Positions 26,711-34,963 of a stretch of DNA of 64,000 nucleotides are shown here, in pieces; within the stretch, counting starts at the first letter, position 1, and each line of letters begins with the position of its first letter. Source of the DNA: Bacillota bacterium (GTDB lineage Bacteria > Bacillota > Clostridia > Peptostreptococcales > Anaerovoracaceae); NCBI GenBank assembly GCA_017522185.1, contig JAFWZZ010000024.1, forward strand, positions 1 through 64,000, given 5' to 3'. The position numbers and the translations under genes were made by a program. Below the pieces are notes generated by a model, which was not told where the DNA came from, did no database searches, and saw only the letters and a list, made by a program, of their open reading frames with translations.

Positions 26711-26784
26711 TCTTTTCTACCACACTTATTCAACCTTTCTAACACAATTGGTTCACATTATAGCATGAATTCATCCAAATTAAA

Positions 26785-26818
26785 ACAAAAAAACCGAGCT
26801 CGAATGAGCTCGGTTTTG
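26785..26818 (-). terminator. Terminator of the rpsF-ssb-rpsR operon
   Basis: ACCGAGCTC (26793-26801) pairs with GAGCTCGGT (26806-26814), loop GAAT. Read on the minus strand it ends in seven Ts. Confidence 0.9.
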
Positions 26819-26845
26819 AGGTTAACAAAATTATTTGTTTCGAAA

Positions 26846-27079
26846 TTAGTCTGCTACGTATGGTAATAAAGCAACGATTCTTGCTCTCTTGATAGCAGTA
26901 GTAACTTCTCTCTGATGTACAGCGCAAGTACCAGTGATTCTCTTAGGTAAGATCTTACCTCTTTCTGTGATGTACTTTCTCAGTTTTTCTACATCCTTGT
27001 AATCGATTGCTTCTGTCTTATCAGCGCAGAACTGGCATACCTTTTTTCTTCTCATGCCACCACGTCTTCTATCCATCAT
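26846..27079 (-). CDS. rpsR: 30S ribosomal protein S18
   Basis: A 77-residue basic ribosomal protein of the small-subunit platform that binds together with S6. It has the usual core [35 protein letters not shown] and an N-terminal cysteine pair CQFC, typical of zinc-binding (C+) paralogs, with a third cysteine in TGTC. AAAGGAG precedes ATG 27079; a second ATG follows at once and cannot be excluded. It is the last gene of rpsF-ssb-rpsR, 20 bases after ssb. Confidence 0.97.
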   Translation of the reverse strand: MMDRRRGGMRRKKVCQFCADKTEAIDYKDVEKLRKYITERGKILPKRITGTCAVHQREVTTAIKRARIVALLPYVAD

Positions 27080-27099
27080 GATTATCGTATCTCCTTTCT

Positions 27100-27543
27100 T
27101 TAGAATGGAACGTCTTCGTCAATTGCCTGGAAAGAATCCGGCATTTCCTCTGGCATGCTGTTAGCTGCCGGAGCCGCGAAGCTGTTCTGTCTTGGAGCAC
27201 TGAAACCGCCGTTTCCAGCCGGTCTGTCGCCCCACTCTAAAAACTCTACTCTGTCTGCTACAACGTCAGTTGTGTAAACAGTTGCGCCATCTTTGTTCTG
27301 ATAGCTTCCTGTCTGCAGTCTGCCCTGAACGCCTACTAATCTTCCTTTTGCCAGATACTTTTCACAGTTTTCTGCCTGCTTACCGAAAACGGTAACTCTT
27401 GGGAAGTCAGTCTGCTTTTCACCGCCGGCTCTTACAGGTCTGTCAATTGCTACTGTAAAAGTTGCAACTGCCATCTGTGTTGCTGCAGTGTATCTTACTT
27501 CAGGGTCACGGGTCAGTCTTCCGATTAGTACTACACTATTCAT
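27100..27543 (-). CDS. ssb: Single-stranded DNA-binding protein
   Basis: A 147-residue SSB. The OB fold covers residues 1-105 ([36 protein letters not shown]). A flexible Gly/Pro/Ala/Asn-rich linker follows, and the acidic tip EDVPF recruits replication and repair proteins. It sits between the S6 and S18 genes, the standard arrangement. It starts 12 bases after rpsF. Confidence 0.97.
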   Translation of the reverse strand: MNSVVLIGRLTRDPEVRYTAATQMAVATFTVAIDRPVRAGGEKQTDFPRVTVFGKQAENCEKYLAKGRLVGVQGRLQTGSYQNKDGATVYTTDVVADRVEFLEWGDRPAGNGGFSAPRQNSFAAPAANSMPEEMPDSFQAIDEDVPF

Positions 27544-27555
27544 GTCATACTCCTC

Positions 27556-27843
27556 TTATTTTGCATCATTGTTGATGATGATGTGTCTGATAACGTTGTC
27601 GGAAATTCTCATTCTTCTGTCTAATTCCTTAGGTAATTCTGGGCTAGCCTTGAATTCGATTACAACGTAGTAACCTTCGTTCTTCTTGTTGATTGGGTAA
27701 GCCAGCTTTCTCATACCCCAAACGTCTACCTTCGCAACTTCACCATCAGCTTCGATAACTGCCTTAACCTTTTCGATTGTAGCTTCCTTAGCAGCTTCTT
27801 CTAAAGCAGGTTCGATAACGAACATAACTTCATAATTTGTCAT
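27556..27843 (-). CDS. rpsF: 30S ribosomal protein S6
   Basis: A 95-residue S6 protein (MTNYEVMFVIEP...WGMRKLAYPINKKNEGYY). ATG 27843 is chosen because GGAGG ends eight bases upstream; an in-frame GTG three codons earlier would overlap that site. It heads the operon rpsF-ssb-rpsR, driven by a strong promoter and a structured leader that may allow feedback by the S6-S18 complex, as known for this operon in other bacteria. Confidence 0.97.
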   Translation of the reverse strand: MTNYEVMFVIEPALEEAAKEATIEKVKAVIEADGEVAKVDVWGMRKLAYPINKKNEGYYVVIEFKASPELPKELDRRMRISDNVIRHIIINNDAK

Positions 27844-27870
27844 ATGTTTCACCTCCCTGTGGACTAAATG

Positions 27871-27951
27871 GCGTAAGCCCCGTGCTTACGCAGAGAATCG
27901 CGTGTCAAATCACACGCCTTATAATTATATCATTTTTTATTTGAAATGCAA
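27871..27951 (-). promoter_or_regulatory. Promoter and structured leader of the rpsF operon
   Basis: On the minus strand TTGCAT (27951-27946) and TATAAT (27929-27924) are 16 bases apart. The leader then folds into two perfect hairpins, GCGTGT/ACACGC (27917-27900) and GCGTAAGC/GCTTACGC (27891-27871, loop ACGGG), just before the ribosome site. Position and shape suit an S6:S18-binding leader, but I could not match the conserved bases of the described motif. Confidence 0.6.
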
Positions 27952-27962
27952 GAACTTTTTTG

Positions 27963-27993
27963 CTAAAAAAGAGTGTTTTTCAACACTCTTTTT
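27963..27993. terminator. Terminator of the nucleotidyltransferase gene
   Basis: AAAAAAGAGTGTT pairs with AACACTCTTTTT around TTTC, with T runs on both strands. Confidence 0.85.
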
Positions 27994-28005
27994 CATCTCA
28001 AATAC

Positions 28006-28926
28006 CTATTTCCAAAGCTTCTCCGGATACAGTCCCTTGTCCTTCATTGCCTGGAGGGCATCTACCACGCCCTGTTTGTCCTCTTTGTAGGTTACGCCAT
28101 ACCACTTATCCGCAGAAGTCAGCACGCGTACGATAGCTTTGTCTTCTTTGATCAGCTGGTCAACAACGCCCGGCAGGAAGTATTCGCCCTTCATTGGGTT
28201 TTCTACCATGGCCTTGTCCAGGAAGGCAGGGAAGCGGCTTTCCATTTCGTCCACGAAGGAGCGGGTAAATCCCCAGAAGTTCATGGATACTGTCGTATCT
28301 TCCGGCAGGGAGGTCCATGTCTCTCCGTCATCTTCCGTAAACTGAATCACGCCGTCGCGGCGCATAATCTTAGTTCTTTCCACAATGTCAGCAAGCTGTC
28401 CCGCTTCGTCGACGGAGCAGACCCCTCTTGCCACATGGCCGTTTTCTGTCAGGGTGTTCGGCAGCTGATAGCCTACCATGCAGTAGCGGTACTTATCATC
28501 ATCGGCGGCGGCTTCCAGATAGTTGTAAATAGTCTGGAATGCACCCGGACCGTAATAGTCGTCGGCATTGATTACCGCAAAAGGTCCATCGATCAGGTGA
28601 CGTGCGCTCAGTACCGCGTGACAGGTACCCCATGGTTTCACGCGGCCCTCCGGAACGCTGTATCCGTCAGGAAGATCGGTCAGTTCCTGGAATGCATATG
28701 CGATTTCCATGTGCTTTCCCGCTCTTTCGTCTACCAATGCACGGAAGTCCTCCTCGTTTTCACGTTTGATAATGAAGATGGCCTTCTCAAAACCTGCCAT
28801 AAACGCATCATATAAAGAGAAGTCCAGGATGATTTCGCCCTGATCGCTGATCGGGTCAATCTGCTTCAGTCCGCCATATCTGCTGCCCATGCCGGCAGCC
28901 ATAATTACTAATACCGGTTTATTCAT
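28006..28926 (-). CDS. NTP-transferase family sugar-phosphate nucleotidyltransferase
   Basis: A 306-residue nucleotidyltransferase that would activate a sugar phosphate with an NTP. The N-terminal nucleotide loop is AAGMGSRYGGLKQ (10-22), close to the GxGxRxxP signature but with Y-G-G in place of the usual residues. Metal-binding VINADDYYG and a product-side KWYGVTY block are present. The family lies near GalU/RmlA; the sugar cannot be told. It is monocistronic, divergent from the DUF2148 gene, with GAGGA before ATG 28926. Confidence 0.82.
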   Translation of the reverse strand: MNKPVLVIMAAGMGSRYGGLKQIDPISDQGEIILDFSLYDAFMAGFEKAIFIIKRENEEDFRALVDERAGKHMEIAYAFQELTDLPDGYSVPEGRVKPWGTCHAVLSARHLIDGPFAVINADDYYGPGAFQTIYNYLEAAADDDKYRYCMVGYQLPNTLTENGHVARGVCSVDEAGQLADIVERTKIMRRDGVIQFTEDDGETWTSLPEDTTVSMNFWGFTRSFVDEMESRFPAFLDKAMVENPMKGEYFLPGVVDQLIKEDKAIVRVLTSADKWYGVTYKEDKQGVVDALQAMKDKGLYPEKLWK

Positions 28927-29063
28927 ATCTTTGTCCTCGTTCCAAAATATAATATAGCCTTATTTTATGCCAATTCCGTCTTCTATGCAAGACAAAGTAG
29001 CTTTTTCCACGATTCAATGCTATACTCAATCTATCAAAAGAAACAACCACAAGGAGGGACACC

Positions 29064-29612
29064 ATGATCAAATATATGGAAAACGCGGAAAGAGACGCCG
29101 CACTGCACGTTGCCGATCTCATGGCAGCGGCGGCAAGAACGGCACCGAAGGGAAGCGGCAAGGACAAGGTTATCACTATGATCCTGACCGGAGAAGATAA
29201 GGATAAACTTGCGGAACATATGCGCGCCTTTGCAGAAGAAGTCAACGAGGAGTTCATCGACAGAGACTCCCATAATGTAGATGCCAGCCACTGCATCGTT
29301 CTCATCGGCGTGAAGTCTGAGCCGTTCGGTCTTGCAAACTGCAGCATGTGCGGTTTTGAAAACTGTGGCAAAATGATGAAAGCCGGTGCCAACTGTGCTT
29401 TTAATATCACCGATCTAGGCATCGCTGTCGGCTCCGCCGTTTCCGTTGCGGCAGACCACCGTATCGACAACAGAGTCATGTATTCCGCTGGCAAGGGTGC
29501 CTTACGCATGGGTATCTTCCCGGAAGACGTGAGAGTCTGCTACGGCATTCCACTGTATACCGGTGCCAAGAGCATCTACTTCGACCGCGGTGCAGGCGCG
29601 GTTCTGCTGTGA
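29064..29612 (+). CDS. DUF2148 family ferredoxin-like protein
   Basis: A 182-residue protein of the DUF2148 family. The cysteine run CSMCGFENCGKMMKAGANC (about residues 93-111) has the C-x2-C-x4-C spacing expected for an iron-sulfur site, and the flanking FNITDLGIAVGSAVSVAADHRIDNRVMYSAG block is conserved. Found mainly in anaerobes; function not established. AAGGAGG precedes the start. It is monocistronic with its own terminator. Confidence 0.88.
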   Translation: MIKYMENAERDAALHVADLMAAAARTAPKGSGKDKVITMILTGEDKDKLAEHMRAFAEEVNEEFIDRDSHNVDASHCIVLIGVKSEPFGLANCSMCGFENCGKMMKAGANCAFNITDLGIAVGSAVSVAADHRIDNRVMYSAGKGALRMGIFPEDVRVCYGIPLYTGAKSIYFDRGAGAVLL

Positions 29613-29639
29613 AGCACAACAAATAAATACAGACAACGA

Positions 29640-29668
29640 AAAAAGGAGCCTTGGGTAAGGGGCTCCTT
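29640..29668 (+). terminator. Terminator of the DUF2148 gene
   Basis: AAAAGGAGCC pairs with GGCTCCTTTT around TTGGGTAAGG. The following 200 bases (29672-29872) hold no feature that I can support. Confidence 0.85.
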
Positions 29669-29872
29669 TTGCGTTGCTTCGTAAACGTCCGTCAGGCTGT
29701 TTGTAATTTCATAACTAATATATTATTAAGTGTAGGATTTTTGGATTTAAGGACTTTTGATAGGTGAACAGAAATCCGAACGTTTTACATTGCCTTTTCT
29801 TATCATTATTCTATCAAGTCGCACCCCCGATTTCATTGTCATGAAAAACAAAACTTGTGTGCAGTTTTTGTA

Positions 29873-31057
29873 TTATATACAATCCTTCTCATATTTCCCA
29901 AGCAGCAGATAAATTTTGATGGCCATCGCCAGGTTCTGATAGAATTCCCGCTCGTTGACTGCCGGATCCAGTTTCTCCTGCAGCTTGCTTAGACGGTAAC
30001 GGATGGTATTCTTATGGCAGAAGAGCCGGTCCGCCGTCTTCTGGCTGTCACCTTTTGCGAGAATGTATTCGATGGCGGTATGTAACAGCTCCTGATCTTT
30101 TTCCGATTCGTCAAAGAGAGGCTTCAGATAGCTTTCCATGTATTCTGCTATGCTGGCAGCGTGAATATCCGAAATAATCAGCTTATACACACCCATATCT
30201 TTGTAGAACTTGGTCCGTTCTCCTTCGATTTCCGCCACGGCCTGGGCCCAAAAGGCCTGCGGGATGATGCGGTCAAGTCCGTCACTGATATTGCGGATTT
30301 CACTGACACCTTCCACGTAAACTTCTCCTGTCAGATCATAGGCCACCTTCACGTCCTCCATCAGTGCGCGGAATCTGTTCAGGTCACGATTATCCTGAGA
30401 CAGAATTATCATCAGTTTATCTTTGCATTTTCCCACAAAGATCTTACTGGACAGCCTCTGGTCAGCCCGTCCGCGCCGGACAACGTCACGAATCTGCGCT
30501 TCGGAGTATCCCTCCAGATGCAGGCAGACAGCCATGGCTTCAGGGCGAAGCAGGGGATTGATTTTGTCCTTCGCGGCTTCTGCTTCTTCCGGTGTAAACT
30601 TTCTTTCCAGCATCTCCTCAAAGAGGCTTTCCGTCAGATCCGCAGCCTGATCCTTTTCCACCAGTTCCTTGATACCGGCAATGACGTCCTCGAAAAACTC
30701 ATCATAACCAAACTTCAGAATCACAAAACCGTGGCTGTCGGCATAATCCAGCGCATCCTGCGGAAGCTCCTGAAAAAATACCGGCTTGTAGGCAAGGGCT
30801 TTTACGTTAAGCGCCTTCAGTCGTCTTACCGCATCCAGCACCAGTTCAGGCTGGTCCTTGGCGAAGAGCAGGCTGGATAAGACGATGCTTTCTCCCTCGA
30901 AAATCCTCTCTTTTCGGTACGCGGTACCTTCCTGCAGGAACTCAAAGTCCAGGATTTCCGTCGCATTCACGGTTTCCGACAGGCCCCTTTCTCCGGCGAC
31001 CACCCTGAACCCTTTCATGATATCCAGTTCTAATACATCATTTATCGTTACTGCCAT
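29873..31057 (-). CDS. PucR-family transcriptional regulator
   Basis: A 394-residue regulator. The N-terminal PucR domain (1-125) shows the usual G.....T..LDxxE pattern with EGESIVLSSLLFA. The C-terminal HTH_30 domain is LLHTAIEYILAKGDSQKTADRLFCHKNTIRYRLSKLQEKL (about 330-375). Members govern purine, amino acid or osmolyte use, often of neighbouring genes. It lies 14 bases after cysK in the order PAP2-cysK-pucR, so a link with cysteine or sulfur supply is possible but unproven. TTGAGGAAAAAAC precedes ATG 31057. Confidence 0.88.
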   Translation of the reverse strand: MAVTINDVLELDIMKGFRVVAGERGLSETVNATEILDFEFLQEGTAYRKERIFEGESIVLSSLLFAKDQPELVLDAVRRLKALNVKALAYKPVFFQELPQDALDYADSHGFVILKFGYDEFFEDVIAGIKELVEKDQAADLTESLFEEMLERKFTPEEAEAAKDKINPLLRPEAMAVCLHLEGYSEAQIRDVVRRGRADQRLSSKIFVGKCKDKLMIILSQDNRDLNRFRALMEDVKVAYDLTGEVYVEGVSEIRNISDGLDRIIPQAFWAQAVAEIEGERTKFYKDMGVYKLIISDIHAASIAEYMESYLKPLFDESEKDQELLHTAIEYILAKGDSQKTADRLFCHKNTIRYRLSKLQEKLDPAVNEREFYQNLAMAIKIYLLLGKYEKDCI

Positions 31058-31071
31058 GTTTTTTCCTCAAC

Positions 31072-31995
31072 TTATTCGAACAAAACGGTAGATAAGTATC
31101 TCTCTCCGGAGTCCGGCAGGATAACGACGATACGCTTTCCTTTGTTTTCCGGTCTCTTTGCCAGCTGGATGCCGGTCCAGAGCGCAGCCCCGGACGTAAT
31201 GCCTGCCAGGTAGCCTTCCTTCTTCGCCAGATTTCTGGCCGCATCGTATGCGTCGTCTTCCCATACGGTTACGATTTCGTCGATGACGCTTCTATCCAGC
31301 AGCTCCGGCACAAAGTTGGCGCCGATGCCCTGCAGATTATGCTTGCCGAATTCTCCTTTGGAAAGCAGCGGGGAGCCGGCAGGTTCTACGGCTGTAATCT
31401 GCACGGCCGGATTCTTCTCCTTCAGGTATCTGCCGATACCGGTAATGGTGCCGCCGGTTCCAACACCTGCAACCAGAATATCCACCTGACCGTTCAGATC
31501 CTCCCAGATTTCAGGGCCTGTGGTATCTACGTGGGCTCTCGCGTTAGCAGGATTCTCAAACTGACCGGCAATGATGCTGCCTGGGATCTCTCTGTGGAGT
31601 TCTTCCGCCTTCGCCACGCAGCCCTGCATGCCTTTCGCACCTTCCGTCAGAACCACCTCTGCACCGTATGCAGCCAGCAGCTTGCGGCGCTCGATGCTCA
31701 TGGTATCCGGCAGAACAAAGATGGCACGATAGCCCTTGGACGCAGCCAGGGCAGCCAGGCCGATGCCGGTGTTTCCGCTGGTCGGTTCGATGATGGTACC
31801 GCCTGGTGGCAGCAGACCGCTTTCTTCCGCGTCTTTGATCATCCAAAGGGCTGCTCTGTCTTTGATGCTGCCCGCCGGATTGAATCCTTCCAGCTTACCG
31901 TAAAGCTCTGCTTCCAGTCCTTCCAGTTTTTCAATGTTGTTCAATCTCATCAGGGGCGTTCTGCCCAGCGTATCTTCAATTCTCTGATATAGCAT
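31072..31995 (-). CDS. cysK: Cysteine synthase (O-acetylserine sulfhydrylase)
   Basis: A 307-residue PLP enzyme that makes cysteine from O-acetylserine and sulfide. The PLP lysine is K45 in NPAGSIKDRAA. The substrate loop is PTSGNTGIGLA, the phosphate-binding loop is GVGTGGTITG, and the SGAALWTG block lies near the C-terminus. Its ATG overlaps the stop of the PAP2 gene by one base (TAATG) with GAGGAG upstream, so translation is coupled. The close relative CysM cannot be fully excluded. Confidence 0.93.
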   Translation of the reverse strand: MLYQRIEDTLGRTPLMRLNNIEKLEGLEAELYGKLEGFNPAGSIKDRAALWMIKDAEESGLLPPGGTIIEPTSGNTGIGLAALAASKGYRAIFVLPDTMSIERRKLLAAYGAEVVLTEGAKGMQGCVAKAEELHREIPGSIIAGQFENPANARAHVDTTGPEIWEDLNGQVDILVAGVGTGGTITGIGRYLKEKNPAVQITAVEPAGSPLLSKGEFGKHNLQGIGANFVPELLDRSVIDEIVTVWEDDAYDAARNLAKKEGYLAGITSGAALWTGIQLAKRPENKGKRIVVILPDSGERYLSTVLFE

Positions 31996-32630
31996 TATTT
32001 TTCTCCTCTTATTTTCTCTAGTATTAAAATGGATCCCATCAGAAATGCCAGTCCCAGGCTCCAGCCGCCTAACACGTCAGTAGGGAAGTGAACCCCCACA
32101 TAGACTCTGCTGGTGCCGATGCCGATGATCAGCAGGGCCAACAGTACCGTCAGGACGTTAGCCACTTTGCGATTCGGACAGTATCTGCGAATCAAATAGA
32201 TCAAAATCCCGAAACAGACGATGCAGTTCATGGAGTGTCCGCTGGGGAAGGAAAATCCTCCCTGCGGAATCAGTCTCACGTCCAGTTCCGGTCTCGGTCT
32301 TTCGAAAATGTCTTTTACCACTTTGTACACCACCGTGGAAGACAGGGAAATAACAGCAAAGGGCAGGCCGATCGTCCTTCTTGTCTTCGGAATCAGTATG
32401 AGAATCGCCGCCAGCACCGTAATAGTCTGCCAGTTCCCCATGTATGTAACCGGGATGAAGATGGCACTTAGGAATGGGCTCCGCTGTTCATATACCCAGA
32501 ATCTGATGGTTTCATCAAAGGCAATGACTGGATTTTGCACTACCTGGCTGGCGATGACACCGAAGCAGATGAGGGCACAGCCCATGATGGTCCATCGGAT
32601 ATAGTTCTTTTTCTGATTATTCTCTAACAT
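31995..32630 (-). CDS. PAP2-family membrane phosphatase
   Basis: A 211-residue membrane protein with about five to six helices. The three phosphatase motifs are present in order: KDIFERPRP, PSGHS with the acid/base histidine, and SRVYVGVHFPTDVLGG with the nucleophilic histidine. It would dephosphorylate phosphatidic acid, phosphatidylglycerol phosphate or undecaprenyl pyrophosphate; in Gram-positives the last is common. It is the first gene of PAP2-cysK-pucR and diverges from a PlsC gene. Confidence 0.92.
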   Translation of the reverse strand: MLENNQKKNYIRWTIMGCALICFGVIASQVVQNPVIAFDETIRFWVYEQRSPFLSAIFIPVTYMGNWQTITVLAAILILIPKTRRTIGLPFAVISLSSTVVYKVVKDIFERPRPELDVRLIPQGGFSFPSGHSMNCIVCFGILIYLIRRYCPNRKVANVLTVLLALLIIGIGTSRVYVGVHFPTDVLGGWSLGLAFLMGSILILEKIRGEK

Positions 32631-32750
32631 GTTCCACCTCTTTTTTCTCTTTTATTTATTATATATCAAGGATGCCTTTCTTTTCTATAGCTATTTCTAT
32701 CCCTTTTATGGTATATTATTCTACGAAGAAAAGAATTTGGAGGCAATGCT

Positions 32751-33506
32751 GTGAATATTATCAAGAACATTCCAAACGGATTTAAATTATTCAAGTCCAT
32801 CGCGGACTATAAACCATATTTGAAGAAGATCGAAACCCTGCGTCAGGAAGAAAAATACGAGGAAGAACGTGCCCTCATCGCGGAAATAACCGGCAGATGG
32901 GTCAATGAAGTCGTAAAGAAGTTCGATATGCACCTGACCATCGAGGGACAGGAAAACATCCCGGAAGGTGCCTGCGCATTCTACGTAAATCATCAGGGCT
33001 ACGGCGACATTCCGACCATGTTCAAGGTCTGCGAAGGCAAACAAGTAGGCTTCGTCGCCAAAGACGGCGCGGAAAAACTACCTTTCATCAGCGACTGGAT
33101 CAAGGCCAGCCAGGGTGTCTTCATCAAAAGAGGGGAGACCCGGGAAGGTCTGAAGTCCATTAAGGAAGGGGCGGAAAAGCTGAAGAACGGCTACTCCCTC
33201 ATCATCTTCCCAGAAGGGACACGCAGCCACAGTAGTGAAATGGGCGATTTTAAGCCAGGCAGCTTCAAACTGGCTACCAAAGCAGGGGTGCCGATTGTTC
33301 CTGTTACCATCAACGGCTCATACCACATGTTCGAAGACCGCGATGTCATCACCAACGGTGCAGTCATCGACGTTATCGTCCATCCGGCAATTGAAACAGC
33401 CGGACTGGCCCGCAGCGAACAGAATCAGCTTCCTGCAAAGGTGGAACAGATTGTTCGTGACGGACTGGCGATTTTAGTAGAAAGAGATCAAAACAGAGCA
33501 AATTAA
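32751..33506 (+). CDS. 1-acyl-sn-glycerol-3-phosphate acyltransferase (PlsC family)
   Basis: A 251-residue acyltransferase with NHQGYGD (H81, D86) as the H-x4-D catalytic motif and FPEGTRS as the glycerol-phosphate site. It would acylate lysophosphatidate to phosphatidate. It begins with GTG at 32751, preceded by TTGGAGG at a good distance. It is divergent from a PAP2 phosphatase, so two lipid-phosphate genes share one control region. The gene ends at a terminator built from two DnaA boxes. Confidence 0.9.
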   Translation: MNIIKNIPNGFKLFKSIADYKPYLKKIETLRQEEKYEEERALIAEITGRWVNEVVKKFDMHLTIEGQENIPEGACAFYVNHQGYGDIPTMFKVCEGKQVGFVAKDGAEKLPFISDWIKASQGVFIKRGETREGLKSIKEGAEKLKNGYSLIIFPEGTRSHSSEMGDFKPGSFKLATKAGVPIVPVTINGSYHMFEDRDVITNGAVIDVIVHPAIETAGLARSEQNQLPAKVEQIVRDGLAILVERDQNRAN

Positions 33507-33735
33507 AAAAGTTATCCACAATGTTATCATAACGTTGTGGATAACTTTTTCTTTTTTTCTTATCAATCTCTGTGCAATACCGCTTTCGTGTAACATTTTC
33601 CATGTTTTTCGATGAAATCAATGGTTTCACGGGGTAAAATTCCCTCTGCTATGGATATGTTTCTCATTCTTTTCCCAATCTTTCCCCTTCTTATCTCCAA
33701 TTTATCCACATTATCCATAAACTTACCCACATGCA
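33507..33735. promoter_or_regulatory. DnaA-box cluster, including a terminator made of two opposed boxes
   Basis: Perfect boxes TTATCCACA at 33512-33520 and 33702-33710, and TGTGGATAA at 33536-33544; near matches TTATCCATA at 33711-33719 and TTACCCACA at 33723-33731. The first pair forms the arms of a 13-pair hairpin (33509-33546) followed by a long T run that terminates the plsC gene. The remaining three boxes are direct repeats with 9- and 12-base spacing. The cluster lies about 14.7 kb from oriC and could titrate or load DnaA, as known for datA or DBC sites. Confidence 0.6.
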
Positions 33736-33746
33736 TAACTAACTAT

Positions 33747-34814
33747 CTAATCATCCCACTCATCATACTCGATTGTCTCTTTATCCCATCCGATGATGAT
33801 GCCGGATGCGGCATTGATTTCGAACTCGTATTCGAATCCATCGGCATGTGCAGTCCCTTCGTACTGATAGATGCCGTCATCCCGTTCCAGATAGAATTCC
33901 ACGAATTCTGCCCCGGGAACCTTGGCTCTGACAATTTCCTTCGCCTCGTCTTCAGAGATCAGGCCGTTGTCATGATTCTGTCCTGCGTCTGCAGATGCAC
34001 TCTGGCTGGAAGCTGCTTCCTGCTCTGGTACATATTCTTCCTTCACTTCATACGGGTCATCGTTGTGGTGTTCAAATACACACTGGTGTTCACTTTCCAG
34101 CATAACCTCTCCCGTCTTTGCGTTGACGATATAGTCACGTTCCATACCATCGATGTGCAGTTCGATTTCGTAGAAGTAATCTCCGTTTTCCTTATCCAGG
34201 TCCATATCGCGGACAGTTCCTCCACCGGCTTCTTTGATGACAGCCTCTTTTGCCTCATCATAAGTCAGCATTTCTGCTTTCTTGGAAGTATCTGCCGGAA
34301 TGGTTACGACGGAACCGTATTTCACAACACTGTCCAGGATAGCGCCGGACTCCGCATTGACATCCGCGTCGCCATAGAATCCGTCGCCTTTGAAGCTGAC
34401 TTCATATTCGAACAGTCCGTTGTCCTTCGTCAGGATGGCACTGCTGCTTGTAATGCCGTCGAATCTATCTTTTACCGCCTTTTGTGCTTCCTCTTCTGTC
34501 AGAACAATGGTATTGCTTCCCCCGTCATTGCTCAGCTGAGATTCCACCTTCTTTACTTCCCCTGTTTCTTTAATCACCTCTACCTCAAAGTGTTCCTTTC
34601 CCGCTTCGTCGTAGAAGGCCACTTCAAAATATCTGTCTTCCTCCTCGCTGCTGATGAATTTGGCAGAAGCCGGCACATATCCCTGTGCGATTTCTTTGGC
34701 TTTATCCAGATTCATGCCGGAGCTGAAGGATGTAGATGCCACGACTACGGCGATAATCACCAGGACAACGACGCCGGCGATGATGGCATTTCTCTTGTTT
34801 AATAACCCTTTCAT
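33747..34814 (-). CDS. Membrane-anchored protein with four PepSY-like domains
   Basis: A 355-residue protein. One N-terminal membrane helix (residues 9-27) is followed by four repeats that each begin with an EEA/DEAKE helix and end with a V-NAxTGEV-type hairpin (about 35-92, 105-163, 182-239, 286-346). These are PepSY domains, which often inhibit proteases or act as extracytoplasmic sensors. A low-complexity linker (QEAASSQSASADAGQN) lies before the last repeat, and the protein ends in the acidic DEWDD. It diverges from a two-component system with which it shares a promoter design. It may modulate the kinase or be its output; that is an inference. Confidence 0.8.
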   Translation of the reverse strand: MKGLLNKRNAIIAGVVVLVIIAVVVASTSFSSGMNLDKAKEIAQGYVPASAKFISSEEEDRYFEVAFYDEAGKEHFEVEVIKETGEVKKVESQLSNDGGSNTIVLTEEEAQKAVKDRFDGITSSSAILTKDNGLFEYEVSFKGDGFYGDADVNAESGAILDSVVKYGSVVTIPADTSKKAEMLTYDEAKEAVIKEAGGGTVRDMDLDKENGDYFYEIELHIDGMERDYIVNAKTGEVMLESEHQCVFEHHNDDPYEVKEEYVPEQEAASSQSASADAGQNHDNGLISEDEAKEIVRAKVPGAEFVEFYLERDDGIYQYEGTAHADGFEYEFEINAASGIIIGWDKETIEYDEWDD

Positions 34815-34868
34815 AGTATTCCTCCTGTCTATCTATATCTTTCTTTCTTATTCTTTGATGTTGCCCTT

Positions 34869-34900
34869 ATCATAAACCTGAAAAATGAAAAGAAAATGAA
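34869..34900 (-). promoter_or_regulatory. Promoter of the PepSY gene with tandem TTCAT repeats
   Basis: Read on the minus strand: TTCAT (34900-34896), six bases, TTCAT (34889-34885), ten bases, then the -10 box TATGAT (34874-34869). Two direct repeats one helical turn apart (11 bases) in the -35 place are the usual site of an OmpR-type response regulator. Confidence 0.65.
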
Positions 34901-34904
34901 AAAA

Positions 34905-34936
34905 TTCATTGTATTTTCATTTTTTTGCTTTATCAT
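34905..34936 (+). promoter_or_regulatory. Promoter of the two-component operon with the same TTCAT repeats
   Basis: TTCAT (34905-34909), six bases, TTCAT (34916-34920), ten bases, then TATCAT (34931-34936). The geometry is identical to that of the PepSY promoter next to it and of the promoter at 38083, which suggests autoregulation by the response regulator encoded just downstream. Confidence 0.65.
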
Positions 34937-34963
34937 AAAAATAACATCAGGAGGTATGGAAAA

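Noticed and set aside
32631-32750. A riboswitch or T-box upstream of PAP2-cysK
   Set aside because: The gap is only 120 bases, AT-rich, with no specifier-like stem, antiterminator or known aptamer pattern that I can see.
33612-34802. A 396-codon open frame opposite to the PepSY gene
   Set aside because: It is the antisense shadow of an acidic, GA-rich gene with clear domains; it has no ribosome site, and its translation shows no family pattern.
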